Under the pieces are notes generated by a model that worked only from the letters and a program-made list of their open reading frames with translations, had not been told where the DNA came from and searched no databases. The translations under genes were made by a program, and so were the position numbers. Below, one piece after another: positions 50,668 through 58,056 of a stretch of 64,000 nt of DNA (positions are counted from its first letter, which is position 1; every line of letters begins with the position of its first letter). The stretch is taken from positions 43,546 to 107,545 of IMG/VR virus record IMGVR_UViG_3300036770_001413; one strand, written 5' to 3'. The DNA is from a virus.

Positions 50668-50947
50668 TGTTGCCTCGTGCTATCTCTGCTGCATAATGAA
50701 ATGGACAATCACATTGAATTAATACTGGACATTGAGACTCGATATCTCTGGCAATAATTTCTCTCAAGTTGTATTCAAGAGAAAAAGCTTTAGCCTTCCT
50801 TTTGGTTTTATTTACCATTTCACCATTTGGATCATGCACATGGCACCAACCATTACGCCATTCTTCTCCACCTATGGGGCATTCTTTGCCCTTTCTGGTG
50901 ATAGCAGGGCATTTGATGCCCGTTTGAGGCATATACTTATATTTCAT
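50660..50947 (-). CDS. DUF5763-like zinc protein
   Basis: 95 aa. CPAITRKGKECPIGG and WCHVHDP follow the C-x-A-x-T-x-x-G-x-x-C ... C-x-x-H layout of short actinobacterial/phage zinc proteins. The C-terminal half has ESQCPVLIQCDCPFHYA. Promoter TTGACT-18-TATAAT lies near 51010-51033. Confidence 0.65.
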   Translation of the reverse strand: MKYKYMPQTGIKCPAITRKGKECPIGGEEWRNGWCHVHDPNGEMVNKTKRKAKAFSLEYNLREIIARDIESQCPVLIQCDCPFHYAAEIARGNNV

Positions 50948-51035
50948 ATCCGCCTTCTATCTCTCGCCGCACTTTTGCGTTTCACTTTTGGTCACAATGA
51001 GTATTATATAATATATATAGAAGATTAGTCAATAG

Positions 51036-51236
51036 CTAGATTGACCACCAGCCCCTTATAGTTCCGCCGTCTACAGGGCATATATAGGCCTTTGGAGCCT
51101 CTGATTTATAGTATTCTACAAATAACTTGTGTTGCTTTTCATGATCAGGCTCATGAGTATCTGAGCCACAATATGGGCATATCTTGGAATAAACATACTC
51201 ATAAACATGCTTGCACTGCACGAACAGCCGCCTCAA
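51036..51236 (-). CDS. 66-aa zinc-ribbon protein
   Basis: TTG start overlapping the previous stop as TTGA. KICPYCGSDTHEPDHE and AYICPVDGG are the metal knuckles. Role unknown. Confidence 0.55.
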   Translation of the reverse strand: MRRLFVQCKHVYEYVYSKICPYCGSDTHEPDHEKQHKLFVEYYKSEAPKAYICPVDGGTIRGWWSI

Positions 51237-51331
51237 TCTGCATGTAAAAATCCTAACTCTTCTAATTCATCGATAGACGTATCGATAGTTCTTGTGCACT
51301 CTTTCGTGCAATCTCCACACTCTTTACACAT
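51233..51331 (-). CDS. 32-aa four-cysteine peptide
   Basis: MCKECGDCTKECTRTIDT: four Cys as C-x2-C-x2-C-x3-C, close to a bacterial ferredoxin [4Fe-4S] motif. The tail is acidic (DELEELGFLHAD). Confidence 0.5.
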   Translation of the reverse strand: MCKECGDCTKECTRTIDTSIDELEELGFLHAD

Positions 51332-51339
51332 AATAAGTT

Positions 51340-51370
51340 CCCCGCCAAGTCCTATTGGGGACTAGCGGGG
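51340..51370 (-). terminator. Hairpin terminator
   Basis: CCCCGC/GCGGGG plus an inner AGTCC/GGACT stem. Follows the 51377 gene on the minus strand. Confidence 0.55.
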
Positions 51371-51376
51371 AATTCT

Positions 51377-51586
51377 CTATACCTTCTTTGGCCTCGTCTT
51401 TTTTGGAGCAATTGTAGTTTCTCTACGAATACCATGACGATTACGATCTATTTTAATAGGTCTCTTCTCTTGTATTCCAGATTTAAATTTGCCCTGACTT
51501 GGTTTCTTTCGCCCAACTTCTGCAGCAGTGACTGCTCCTGATGGCTGGTCCGTTGGAGGACTATCCATTCCCGTTCCATTATTCAT
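51377..51586 (-). CDS. 69-aa basic protein
   Basis: Polar N-terminus (MNNGTGMDSPPTDQPSGAVT), then a very basic tail (KRPIKIDRNRHGIRRE, PKKTRPKKV). Likely binds nucleic acid. Overlaps the previous gene by 8 nt. Confidence 0.55.
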   Translation of the reverse strand: MNNGTGMDSPPTDQPSGAVTAAEVGRKKPSQGKFKSGIQEKRPIKIDRNRHGIRRETTIAPKKTRPKKV

Positions 51587-51734
51587 TAATGAATCGCAAT
51601 CTCTCCTGTTGACTTGCTGTCATATTAAGCGTAAGCCCTGACTCGCCATCTCTTGAAACATTAAGCACTCCTCCTGGAATGCTTACTTCGCCAGTTTGGC
51701 TGCCAAAAGTATCGGCAGTAGGCTTCTTTTCCAT
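51579..51734 (-). CDS. 51-aa unknown protein
   Basis: It reads TFGSQTGEVSIPGGVLNVSR and ends NMTASQQERLRFINE. Compact beta hairpin then helix. Not recognised. Confidence 0.5.
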   Translation of the reverse strand: MEKKPTADTFGSQTGEVSIPGGVLNVSRDGESGLTLNMTASQQERLRFINE

Positions 51735-51735
51735 C

Positions 51736-51894
51736 TTACTTGCCTCCGTTGCCTAGACCTGCGCCATCTTGTGATGACACGTCTTTTGCAGGGAATGCTG
51801 GTTTTGGCTCTTGGCCAGTTGGATTTAAGTCAAGGTTGTTTGTTGCTCCAGCCTTGGTATCGTTAAATCCTGTTAAGTTTAATCCGTCTGACAT
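51736..51894 (-). CDS. 52-aa low-complexity peptide
   Basis: It reads SDGLNLTGFNDTKAGATNNL and ends SSQDGAGLGNGGK. Asn/Gly-rich. GGAG upstream of the ATG. Function unknown. Confidence 0.5.
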   Translation of the reverse strand: MSDGLNLTGFNDTKAGATNNLDLNPTGQEPKPAFPAKDVSSQDGAGLGNGGK

Positions 51895-51939
51895 TTTATT
51901 CTCCTATAGGTTTGTATTTAAGCGGTTCTAGAAAGCCGC

Positions 51940-52050
51940 TCATTCCTCTATTATAGCATTTTCGTCATCTTCTATGTCAAAGATGTCGTCTGGGAGGGCA
52001 GCGATTTTCTCTACCGCCCTCCAGATGATATTAGCTATTTTTTCGATCAT
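51940..52050 (-). CDS. 36-aa amphipathic/acidic peptide
   Basis: It reads MIEKIANIIWRAVEKIAALP then an acidic end (DDIFDIEDDENAIIEE). ATGA overlap with the gene upstream. Confidence 0.45.
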   Translation of the reverse strand: MIEKIANIIWRAVEKIAALPDDIFDIEDDENAIIEE

Positions 52051-52169
52051 ATTTTATACTTTTCGTGCCAACAATCATCGCAAATGAAAATAAATTTGCT
52101 TTCTGTGCTGGTGAATCTGGTTGAATCGTTCTCGCAACCCTTCATTTCGCACCTTTCTTTATATTCCAT
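52047..52169 (-). CDS. 40-aa zinc peptide
   Basis: CEMKGCEND and FICDDCWHEKY form two knuckles. Short but well coupled to its neighbour. Confidence 0.5.
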   Translation of the reverse strand: MEYKERCEMKGCENDSTRFTSTESKFIFICDDCWHEKYKI

Positions 52170-52171
52170 TT

Positions 52172-52309
52172 TTATGATTTTCTAGCCTTCACACGGTTAT
52201 ATCCAGTTTTCTTCTTATTCATAGATCCTGGGACCTTACCGCCTGGACCCTTATGGTTTCTCCTTCGGATTTCCAGGGATGCAGCTATTTTTTCGTGGTG
52301 TTTTCCCAT
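52172..52309 (-). CDS. 45-aa basic peptide
   Basis: It reads KIAASLEIRRRNHKGPGGKV and MNKKKTGYNRVKARKS. Strongly basic; adjacent to the histone-tail-like protein. Confidence 0.5.
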   Translation of the reverse strand: MGKHHEKIAASLEIRRRNHKGPGGKVPGSMNKKKTGYNRVKARKS

Positions 52310-52537
52310 TTACTTCTTCTTTGGGGTTGATTTCTTTACGGTCTTCTTAGCTGGAGACTTCTTTGCAGGAGCCTTCTTTTTTGCTGGAGACTTCTTTGCT
52401 GCTTTCTTCACAACAGTCACCTTTCTTTCAAAAGGGGTTCCCTCTTGAACTAGTCCATCGTTATCACGATCAACGGCATCGAATTTAAAGCCTTCCACCT
52501 CAGTAGGGAAAAGCCATAGCTTTAATTTTTTCCACAT
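52310..52537 (-). CDS. EF-hand-like loop plus histone H1-like tail
   Basis: 75 aa. A short hydrophobic N-terminus (WKKLKLWLFPTEVEGF), then DAVDRDNDGLVQEGTPFERK, a Ca-loop-like motif seen at the C-termini of actinophage head proteins. Then a (K)SPAKK-type repeat tail (AKKSPAKKKAPAKKSPAKK) like eukaryotic and bacterial H1-type proteins. DNA compaction or packaging is plausible. Confidence 0.6.
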   Translation of the reverse strand: MWKKLKLWLFPTEVEGFKFDAVDRDNDGLVQEGTPFERKVTVVKKAAKKSPAKKKAPAKKSPAKKTVKKSTPKKK

Positions 52538-52689
52538 TATATTTTTTTACCTTTATCTTCTATTTTTCTAATAACAAAACCTAGAACATCTCTTGGACTC
52601 CACTCTGGAGGCAGTTCTAAATCTCTCAATTCATTCGTCAGGTCATGAATAAATTGCTTTTTGATACTTGCAAAATTATCCCATTCCAT
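52537..52689 (-). CDS. 50-aa unknown protein, leaderless
   Basis: It reads EWDNFASIKKQFIHDLTNEL and ends FVIRKIEDKGKKI. Heads the small-gene unit 52689-51377; TAATG coupling to the next gene. Confidence 0.55.
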   Translation of the reverse strand: MEWDNFASIKKQFIHDLTNELRDLELPPEWSPRDVLGFVIRKIEDKGKKI

Positions 52690-52695
52690 AGTTAT

Positions 52696-52701
52696 ATTCT
52701 A
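52696..52701 (-). promoter_or_regulatory. -10 box of a leaderless promoter
   Basis: TGATAGAAT on the minus strand, hexamer 6 nt before the ATG at 52689. Confidence 0.5.
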
Positions 52702-52704
52702 TCA

Positions 52705-52743
52705 TTTATAAAATAAAGGGGCAAGACACTTGGCCCTGCCCCC
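52705..52743 (-). terminator. Terminator of the surface-protein gene
   Basis: GGGGCA ... TGCCCC stem on the minus strand followed by TTTATTTTAT. Confidence 0.7.
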
Positions 52744-52755
52744 TATTTCATTAGA

Positions 52756-53916
52756 TTACTTGATTAAAGCAACCTTTGCGGAAGGGTTTTTCTTATTCCA
52801 CTTCTTTGCTAATTTGTTAAACGCCTTCTTTAGATCTGCAATTGCAGAATCATTATCAGCCTTAACTTTAGCCAATTCTGCAGCGTGTGCAGCAGTAGCA
52901 TCTGCTAGAGCCTTATCTGCAGCAGCCTTTGCAGTTACTGCTTCAGCCTTTAGTTTTGCAACTTCAGCATTTGCAGTTACAAGTTCTGCAGCAGCCTTAA
53001 TCGCAGCAGTGTCAGCCTCAGCCTTTGCATCTGCTAGAGCCTTGTCAGCAGCAGCCTTATCGGCAGCACGTGCAGTCTTCTCTGCAGCAAGATCTGCTTC
53101 TTTAGCGGCTAGTTCTGCAGCAAGATCACGGACTCCAATTTCTGCATATGGAGCGAGTGTGCGAGCAGTTAGCCCTGCCACGTCAGCAGACTCTCCATCG
53201 CTAGCAGTTGTCAACGAGAACTCTACGAGAGAGCGTGTTGAAGTTGTTGGAAGTGTTAGCTTAAATTCTGCCACTCCAAAGGTTGCAAGGGTTGCACCAG
53301 TTGTAGCGGTTGTTGTTTCAAGCGTTCCACCTGATCCGAATACACGGCCAGTAATTGACTTTCCAGAAACTTTGTTTCCGAATACGTCGGTTGCCGATAT
53401 AGTGATGGTCTGCTTTGTTCCAGCAGCACCATTTGCAGGAGCTGATACAGCAAGAGTATTAATCTTGCCAGCAGTTCCTTGTACATAATATGTTAGGGTT
53501 GTTCCCTGATTTGTTACAACAACAGTACCAATAGCTGTCGTTTTAGTATATACGTAAAACGTTGCAGTTGTTCCTGTACCAGTTGCAATTGTAAGGCTTG
53601 ATGAGCCTGAGCTTGCAGTTACTGGTGCAGCAGAAGTATGCAATGCTGATACGATAGTTGCATTTGTAGCAGTTACAGTAACGGCTGTTCCTGTATCTAC
53701 AGTTGCAACAAACTTCAAAGCATCTGCAGCATCTACTGTGTTATCAGAAGGTACTGGTAATTGTGCTGGCGTAGCGAGAGCGGAAGCAGTTGTATTTGCA
53801 GTTCCGTTAACATCTAGCGCAACAGTCATTACAGCAGCACTTGCAGGTGTTGCAATAAGAGTACCCATAGTCATGGCTGCAACCACGGCTAGAGCGATTT
53901 TCTTGAATGACTTCAT
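52756..53916 (-). CDS. Secreted surface-layer-like protein, host-type
   Basis: 386 aa from the ATG at 53916 (GGAGAAA upstream); an earlier in-frame start is not supported. A clear signal peptide (KKIALAVVAAMTMGTLIATP, ASA cut). Residues ~30-250 are Ala/Thr/Val-rich beta repeats; residues ~270-370 are a long Ala/Lys/Glu coiled coil ending in a basic KKWNKKNPSAKV tail. By memory this matches abundant cell-surface proteins of freshwater acI actinobacteria. Local GC and Ala use are higher than in neighbours, suggesting recent acquisition. Confidence 0.65.
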   Translation of the reverse strand: MKSFKKIALAVVAAMTMGTLIATPASAAVMTVALDVNGTANTTASALATPAQLPVPSDNTVDAADALKFVATVDTGTAVTVTATNATIVSALHTSAAPVTASSGSSSLTIATGTGTTATFYVYTKTTAIGTVVVTNQGTTLTYYVQGTAGKINTLAVSAPANGAAGTKQTITISATDVFGNKVSGKSITGRVFGSGGTLETTTATTGATLATFGVAEFKLTLPTTSTRSLVEFSLTTASDGESADVAGLTARTLAPYAEIGVRDLAAELAAKEADLAAEKTARAADKAAADKALADAKAEADTAAIKAAAELVTANAEVAKLKAEAVTAKAAADKALADATAAHAAELAKVKADNDSAIADLKKAFNKLAKKWNKKNPSAKVALIK

Positions 53917-53963
53917 TCTTTTTGTTTCTCCTTTATTATTCTGTCTCTTTCTGAGGCAGAAAC

Positions 53964-54197
53964 TTAGTTTGTGTACGAATTCCGCCAAATTGATGGGGAA
54001 TGATTATCTTCTATTCTTTTTTTCATTTCAATATCCTCGTACATACGAACAATATGCATACATGGATCTTGCCCTTCAGCAAATTCCGCATCTTCTTCGT
54101 TGGACATTGGTAGTCCGTCATGGGTGTAACATACTGGAGCTCCGCACCAACCTTTTGCTACTCCGTAAGACATCCATTCATCATATGTTAAATCCAT
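53964..54197 (-). CDS. 77-aa conserved actinophage protein
   Basis: It has DEWMSYGVAKGWCGAPVCYT and HDGLPMSNEEDAEFAEGQDP. The GAP(V)CYTHDG(L) motif is familiar from small actinophage proteins of unknown role. Overlaps the thioredoxin gene by 10 nt. Confidence 0.65.
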   Translation of the reverse strand: MDLTYDEWMSYGVAKGWCGAPVCYTHDGLPMSNEEDAEFAEGQDPCMHIVRMYEDIEMKKRIEDNHSPSIWRNSYTN

Positions 54198-54493
54198 CCT
54201 TCAAGCTCCTTTACGAGCTTGTGCTTCGGGTATGCTCCAACAAGTTTCTTTACTGGTATTCCTTTTTCAAATACTAGCAAGGTGGGAATACTTGTTATCT
54301 CATACTTTTGTGCCAACTCTGTTTGTTCATCTACATGAACTTTATAAACTTGTACTTTGTACTCGTCTTCTAACTCTTCTAATATTGGAGCAACCTTTAA
54401 ACAAGGTCCACACCAGTCCGCCCAGAAGTCTACTATAATTATATCATTTTCATCTAAAGACTTGCTGAAAGTTTCTTTTGTTAAATTAATCAT
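54188..54493 (-). CDS. trxA: Thioredoxin
   Basis: 101 aa from the ATG at 54493, which has GGAGG 5 nt upstream. It has IIVDFWADWCGPCLKVAPIL (active site CGPC), the cis-Pro loop ITSIPTLLVF and a normal C-terminus. It reduces disulfides in the cytoplasm and can recharge NrdJ. Confidence 0.92.
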   Translation of the reverse strand: MINLTKETFSKSLDENDIIIVDFWADWCGPCLKVAPILEELEDEYKVQVYKVHVDEQTELAQKYEITSIPTLLVFEKGIPVKKLVGAYPKHKLVKELEGWI

Positions 54494-54959
54494 TATCCTC
54501 CACATGAGTAGGCCAGTAGTAACTGCAAGATTCACAGCAAGTATATCCTAGTCGCCTATAGTCCGCAAATTCATGATAGAAATAATACTTGTCTGGGTCC
54601 TTCTCGTAGAGCCTGCCCTTATGAGAGTAATGCAAAGGCTCTTCTCCTAACCACCAAGGCTCCTGAGACTCGAGAAACATGAAGTTCTCTTGATATATCT
54701 CATCAAACTTCTTTCTTGTGCTATTTTTATAGCCACGCATGATGATCTCTTTGACTATGGCCTCATTGTATAAGAAGAGCCAGTCTTCATGACCCTCCCA
54801 CATTTTGACTGCTGGGTGATTCTTCCAAGCACCTGAACTGTAAAGTCCAGCTAAAGACTTTAATACTTGCAGATTTTCTACACTCTGCTTGATAAGTCTT
54901 TTGCGATCTAAATGCTTTGCAGTATTTGCAAAGTCCGCCTCTGGTAAAAATGTTTGCAT
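54486..54959 (-). CDS. Pyrimidine-dimer glycosylase-like protein
   Basis: 157 aa. MQTFLPEADFANTAKHLDRK, RLIKQSVENLQVLKSL, KNHPAVKMWEGHEDWLFLYN and EIIMRGYKNSTRKKFDE follow the Pyr_excise/MSMEG_6572-type family common in actinobacteria and their phages. It may excise UV-damaged bases. The C-terminal 50 residues, with CCESCSYYW, are an added zinc-like tail. Confidence 0.7.
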   Translation of the reverse strand: MQTFLPEADFANTAKHLDRKRLIKQSVENLQVLKSLAGLYSSGAWKNHPAVKMWEGHEDWLFLYNEAIVKEIIMRGYKNSTRKKFDEIYQENFMFLESQEPWWLGEEPLHYSHKGRLYEKDPDKYYFYHEFADYRRLGYTCCESCSYYWPTHVEDND

Positions 54960-54996
54960 GTGCCTATCCTACTAAATAATGAAAGACTAGTCAATA

Positions 54997-55215
54997 CTAG
55001 TCCTCGTTTTTTAATCTTTCCGCCTCTTCGTTAAATTTATCCATAAACATTTGTATTACAAATAATGTAATTTCTTGTGCATTTTTCTTTAATACTAATG
55101 CTTCTTCTGAATCTTCTTTTACTCTTCCTGAAGGTATTGCGTTATACCATTTCTGATATAACGCAACAGCAACATCTTCAATAATGCCCTCAAGAACGGT
55201 GACATTATTAGCCAT
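54997..55215 (-). CDS. 72-aa helical protein
   Basis: It has GIIEDVAVALYQKWYNAIPS and AQEITLFVIQMFMDKFNEEA. Overlaps the protease gene end by 8 nt. Not recognised. Confidence 0.55.
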   Translation of the reverse strand: MANNVTVLEGIIEDVAVALYQKWYNAIPSGRVKEDSEEALVLKKNAQEITLFVIQMFMDKFNEEAERLKNED

Positions 55216-56122
55216 TTAGCATATCCTTACCTACAACTGATGCAGATATGGTTTTGCTTCTTAGCCTTTTGCCTTTTGACTTCATCAAATCAATGATTTG
55301 TCCACTTGTGTAAGTAGGATTTATCTGTTTTAAGCCATAATATACGGCTGCTGCAACTTGAACGGATATAGAAGTTCCATCTTCATTAAACAGCATTCCA
55401 TTAGCATCAGATACTCTTAGCCGTCCTAGGGCAAACATATCTGTAATATTCTTATCATAGTTTGTATATACTGCAGGACCGCCTGTTACAGAACTTGCGC
55501 TAACTGTTACTGCATCTGTAAAGCATGATGGCCAAAATACTCTAGTTAAATCTCTTGCATTACCTGCTGGTAGAAATACTGGGACGCCTACCTGATTTAA
55601 TGATGAGATCAATCCTCTTGTTTGAGGTGTGTCTGGACAATAATCTGCTACACGTAAATAATTTCCATGTCCTTGCGACATTGCTACGGCAGTGATGTTG
55701 TATTTATCTTTGTTATTTAATACCCATGTTAGAGCATTAACAAATGTTGACTCATTGGTAGTTTGCCTATCGCCATTTACCGTTGCTCCGACAATTCTAA
55801 CAAATACAATCTTTACATTTGGATTTGTTAAGATGGATGCATGTGCCATTTTAGTTCCGTGATTGAAGCCATTTCTAAGCATCTGTGAAATAGGCATAGA
55901 GGCCGCTCCTGGGCCCTCCATAAAGTTTTTACCATTTGCACAAGAAGACCAGTCTAGTATACATACTTCATGAACTACTTTGTCTTTAAAAACTGGCAAA
56001 CTAGAATTTAAGGCTGTATCTAAAATTGCCACTGTTGCGGGTTGTGTGTTTGCTACAACCGTATGTGTTGTTGTGATGGTGAGTACTGCTGCCAATACGG
56101 CAGTTATTAGTTTTTTATTCAT
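55208..56122 (-). CDS. Secreted subtilisin-like (S8) serine protease
   Basis: 304 aa from the ATG at 56122, which begins a signal peptide (MNKKLITAVLAAVLTITTTH). Catalytic set present: Asp in VAILDTALN, His in NHGTKMAHA, oxyanion Asn in LPAGNARD, and Ser in EDGTSISVQVAAA. No prodomain is evident. It probably acts outside the cytoplasm, on host surface proteins or in virion or lysis processing. Confidence 0.85.
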   Translation of the reverse strand: MNKKLITAVLAAVLTITTTHTVVANTQPATVAILDTALNSSLPVFKDKVVHEVCILDWSSCANGKNFMEGPGAASMPISQMLRNGFNHGTKMAHASILTNPNVKIVFVRIVGATVNGDRQTTNESTFVNALTWVLNNKDKYNITAVAMSQGHGNYLRVADYCPDTPQTRGLISSLNQVGVPVFLPAGNARDLTRVFWPSCFTDAVTVSASSVTGGPAVYTNYDKNITDMFALGRLRVSDANGMLFNEDGTSISVQVAAAVYYGLKQINPTYTSGQIIDLMKSKGKRLRSKTISASVVGKDMLNG

Positions 56123-56161
56123 AGGGTCTATTCTACTAAATTCTAGCCAGTAGGTCAATAC

Positions 56162-56344
56162 CTAGTTATTTGGAATATCTGGCCTATTTTGTTTCTTTGA
56201 ATACCATTTTCCAGCGTCTAGATCTGGTGTTTTGCCTCCGCCCATCTCTATAATTACAGAGAGCATGGCTTTTACGTATTCTAATTCATAATTAAGTCTA
56301 ACTATTTCCATCTCAGCCAGCCTTAATCTTTCAGATTTTCTCAA
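56162..56344 (-). CDS. 60-aa coiled-coil peptide
   Basis: TTG start overlapping the previous stop (TTGA). It has RLRLAEMEIVRLNYELEYVK then a Gly-rich turn. Function unknown. Confidence 0.5.
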   Translation of the reverse strand: MRKSERLRLAEMEIVRLNYELEYVKAMLSVIIEMGGGKTPDLDAGKWYSKKQNRPDIPNN

Positions 56345-56688
56345 TTATCTAATCCTTCTCTATCCATAGGAGTCGGCGCAGTTGCCAAACTTCCACAATT
56401 TGCACATTCCATATCCAAAAAGTATGTACCAATTTCATAATCATCAAAAATAACTTTAACATTAAATATATTGCAGCCACAAGCGCATACATGCGTAGGG
56501 GTGCCACGGAGATCCATGGAATTATCATAATTATCTGGTCTAAGATTTGTTATATCTTCCATATCATCTTCCTCTTCTTCAAATTCTTTATCCAGTACGA
56601 TTACTGTATGCTTATCAAAGAAGTCTCTAATTAAACCTACTGATATAAGTCCGAACAGTAGGGCGGCTAATCTATTCAGCCACTTCAT
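56341..56688 (-). CDS. Membrane-anchored zinc-ribbon protein, actinophage type
   Basis: 115 aa. N-terminal hydrophobic helix (LAALLFGLISVGLI), acidic linker, then MEDITNLRPDNYDNSMDLRG and two knuckles (CACGC, CANCG). The part from MEDITNL is a widespread actinophage protein by memory; the membrane anchor is unusual. An internal start at that Met is possible. Leaderless promoter (TATAAT, 6 nt). Confidence 0.65.
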   Translation of the reverse strand: MKWLNRLAALLFGLISVGLIRDFFDKHTVIVLDKEFEEEEDDMEDITNLRPDNYDNSMDLRGTPTHVCACGCNIFNVKVIFDDYEIGTYFLDMECANCGSLATAPTPMDREGLDN

Positions 56689-56694
56689 ATCTTC

Positions 56695-56700
56695 ATTATA
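56695..56700 (-). promoter_or_regulatory. -10 box of a leaderless promoter
   Basis: TATAAT on the minus strand, 6 nt before the ATG at 56688. Confidence 0.55.
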
Positions 56701-56702
56701 CT

Positions 56703-57269
56703 CTAGACTTCAATTATTGTAAAGGGGCCTCTTACGGTCATTATGAACTTAGAAGCCGCCTCTAAGGCTGTTCTTACACGCTTGCGGGGGGTTTTTACGG
56801 CGGCTGTAGAGAACAATGATCCTAATGCCACCTGTTGACCGCTTCCCTCTGCTAAATATTCTACATCCACTTCAGATATATGAAAGTCTACGTCCATAAT
56901 AAAAATTCTACCTGTGTTTTGTACTGCAATAATTATAATTCCACCTTCGTCACCATCTTCTGTGTTTGATCCAAACTTTCCATATCCATGTTCCTGATAG
57001 GCTTCTTTTACGGATTGAACAAATTTTGTTCTCATAAACTTATCTAAGTTTTTAAATCCTGTAGTTGGCTTATAGATAGGCGGTGTCCAGTTGTATTGTA
57101 AGATTTGGCCCATTCTAAAACTATCAACAAAGCCTATGCCGTATTGTCCTATTTTAAAAACCTTAGAGTCTGTTACTTGTAGAATTAGTCCAGACTTTTC
57201 ATCAGATGCGGCGGAGTCTCCTCCAAGATAGACTTTATTTCCAACTGCGAGGGCTACTATACAGGTCAT
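56703..57269 (-). CDS. Proteasome/HslV-like Ntn hydrolase
   Basis: 188 aa. After Met removal the N-terminus is TCIVALAVGNKVYLGGDSAA: Thr1 as nucleophile, Asp17 in GGDS, and a Lys near position 35 (TDSKVFKIG), the Thr-Asp-Lys set of proteasome beta and HslV. GIGFVDSFRMGQIL follows as the usual G-rich strand, and AALEAASKF-like helices close the fold. Likely a phage-encoded peptidase; target unknown. Leaderless promoter (TACAAT, 7 nt). Confidence 0.7.
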   Translation of the reverse strand: MTCIVALAVGNKVYLGGDSAASDEKSGLILQVTDSKVFKIGQYGIGFVDSFRMGQILQYNWTPPIYKPTTGFKNLDKFMRTKFVQSVKEAYQEHGYGKFGSNTEDGDEGGIIIIAVQNTGRIFIMDVDFHISEVDVEYLAEGSGQQVALGSLFSTAAVKTPRKRVRTALEAASKFIMTVRGPFTIIEV

Positions 57270-57276
57270 ATACCCT

Positions 57277-57282
57277 ATTGTA
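57277..57282 (-). promoter_or_regulatory. -10 box of a leaderless promoter
   Basis: TACAAT on the minus strand, 7 nt before the ATG at 57269. Confidence 0.55.
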
Positions 57283-57288
57283 CTATTT

Positions 57289-57597
57289 TTAAATTTCGGA
57301 GTCCAGCTCGTTTAATTCAATTAAATTTAATTGCGTCAAGGCATTTTCAAGCTCTGCCTTTACTACAATTAGGTCCTGAATAGCATTATAATATTTGTCT
57401 TTCCACTCTGTCAGGTCCCTCTCAAGCTTATATAAAGATATTTTAAGATCTTTTATTTCTAATTTAAGGAGGTCTTGAGCTCTCTCCTGCTGGCGTATTT
57501 TTTCTTTTTTAGCATCCTTTACGCCAGCGATAATTGCTGTTCCCATCCCAGAAAGTATAGCGGCAGAAATAGCCAAAACGATTGAGGTATAATCCAT
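57289..57597 (-). CDS. Single-span membrane coiled-coil protein
   Basis: 102 aa. N-terminal transmembrane helix (SIVLAISAAILSGMGTAIIA), then a long coiled coil (LLKLEIKDLKISLYKLERDL). Spanin-like or holin-associated role possible. TATAAT lies 9 nt before the ATG. Confidence 0.6.
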   Translation of the reverse strand: MDYTSIVLAISAAILSGMGTAIIAGVKDAKKEKIRQQERAQDLLKLEIKDLKISLYKLERDLTEWKDKYYNAIQDLIVVKAELENALTQLNLIELNELDSEI

Positions 57598-57626
57598 AAT
57601 AGATTAATTATACCTTTATTTAGACC

Positions 57627-57863
57627 CTAAACTAATAATTCTGAGGCAGATATTTCATTGCCTAAATAGCGTTTCTTAAGGACAAAGTCTCTTACATGAT
57701 CTGCACCACTTGATCTGCCCGCCAAAATTATAACCCACCTTGGCTCCAATTTTGCATTTATGCAAGTCTCACACATTAGCAAATTAATCGGCAGCAAAGA
57801 GGATTTCTTTGCATTTAATTTATGCTTGTTTTTATTACAACTATAGCATAATATTTTATTCAT
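57627..57863 (-). CDS. 78-aa zinc protein, actinophage type
   Basis: It has LCYSCNKNKHKLNAKKSSLL and LMCETCINAKLEPRWVIILA. The P-R-(W/Y)-(V/I)-I-I-L-(A/T)-G-R pattern is familiar from many actinophages. Role unknown. Confidence 0.65.
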   Translation of the reverse strand: MNKILCYSCNKNKHKLNAKKSSLLPINLLMCETCINAKLEPRWVIILAGRSSGADHVRDFVLKKRYLGNEISASELLV

Positions 57864-58056
57864 TATTTTCCTCTACATGATGAAATACGATTTCGTCAAC
57901 TATTGCGAATTCGTCATTTTCTAAAAGAACTTCGTGATCAGTCCCATCTTTTTGATACTTTACCATCGAAGCAAATGCTCCAAGTTGTTCAACTGTTCCA
58001 TATACTTTTTCTGGGTATACATATACGATATTGATAATCTCATAATACTCTTCCAC
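57856..58056 (-). CDS. 66-aa unknown protein
   Basis: GTG start. It has IVYVYPEKVYGTVEQLGAFA and VKYQKDGTDHEVLLENDEFA. Actinophage-type small protein; role unknown. Confidence 0.55.
   Translation of the reverse strand: MEEYYEIINIVYVYPEKVYGTVEQLGAFASMVKYQKDGTDHEVLLENDEFAIVDEIVFHHVEENNE

Noticed and set aside
52730-53488. 252-aa plus-strand frame opposite the surface protein
   Set aside because: Antisense of an Ala-rich coiled coil; no ribosome site, and the other strand has a signal peptide and terminator.
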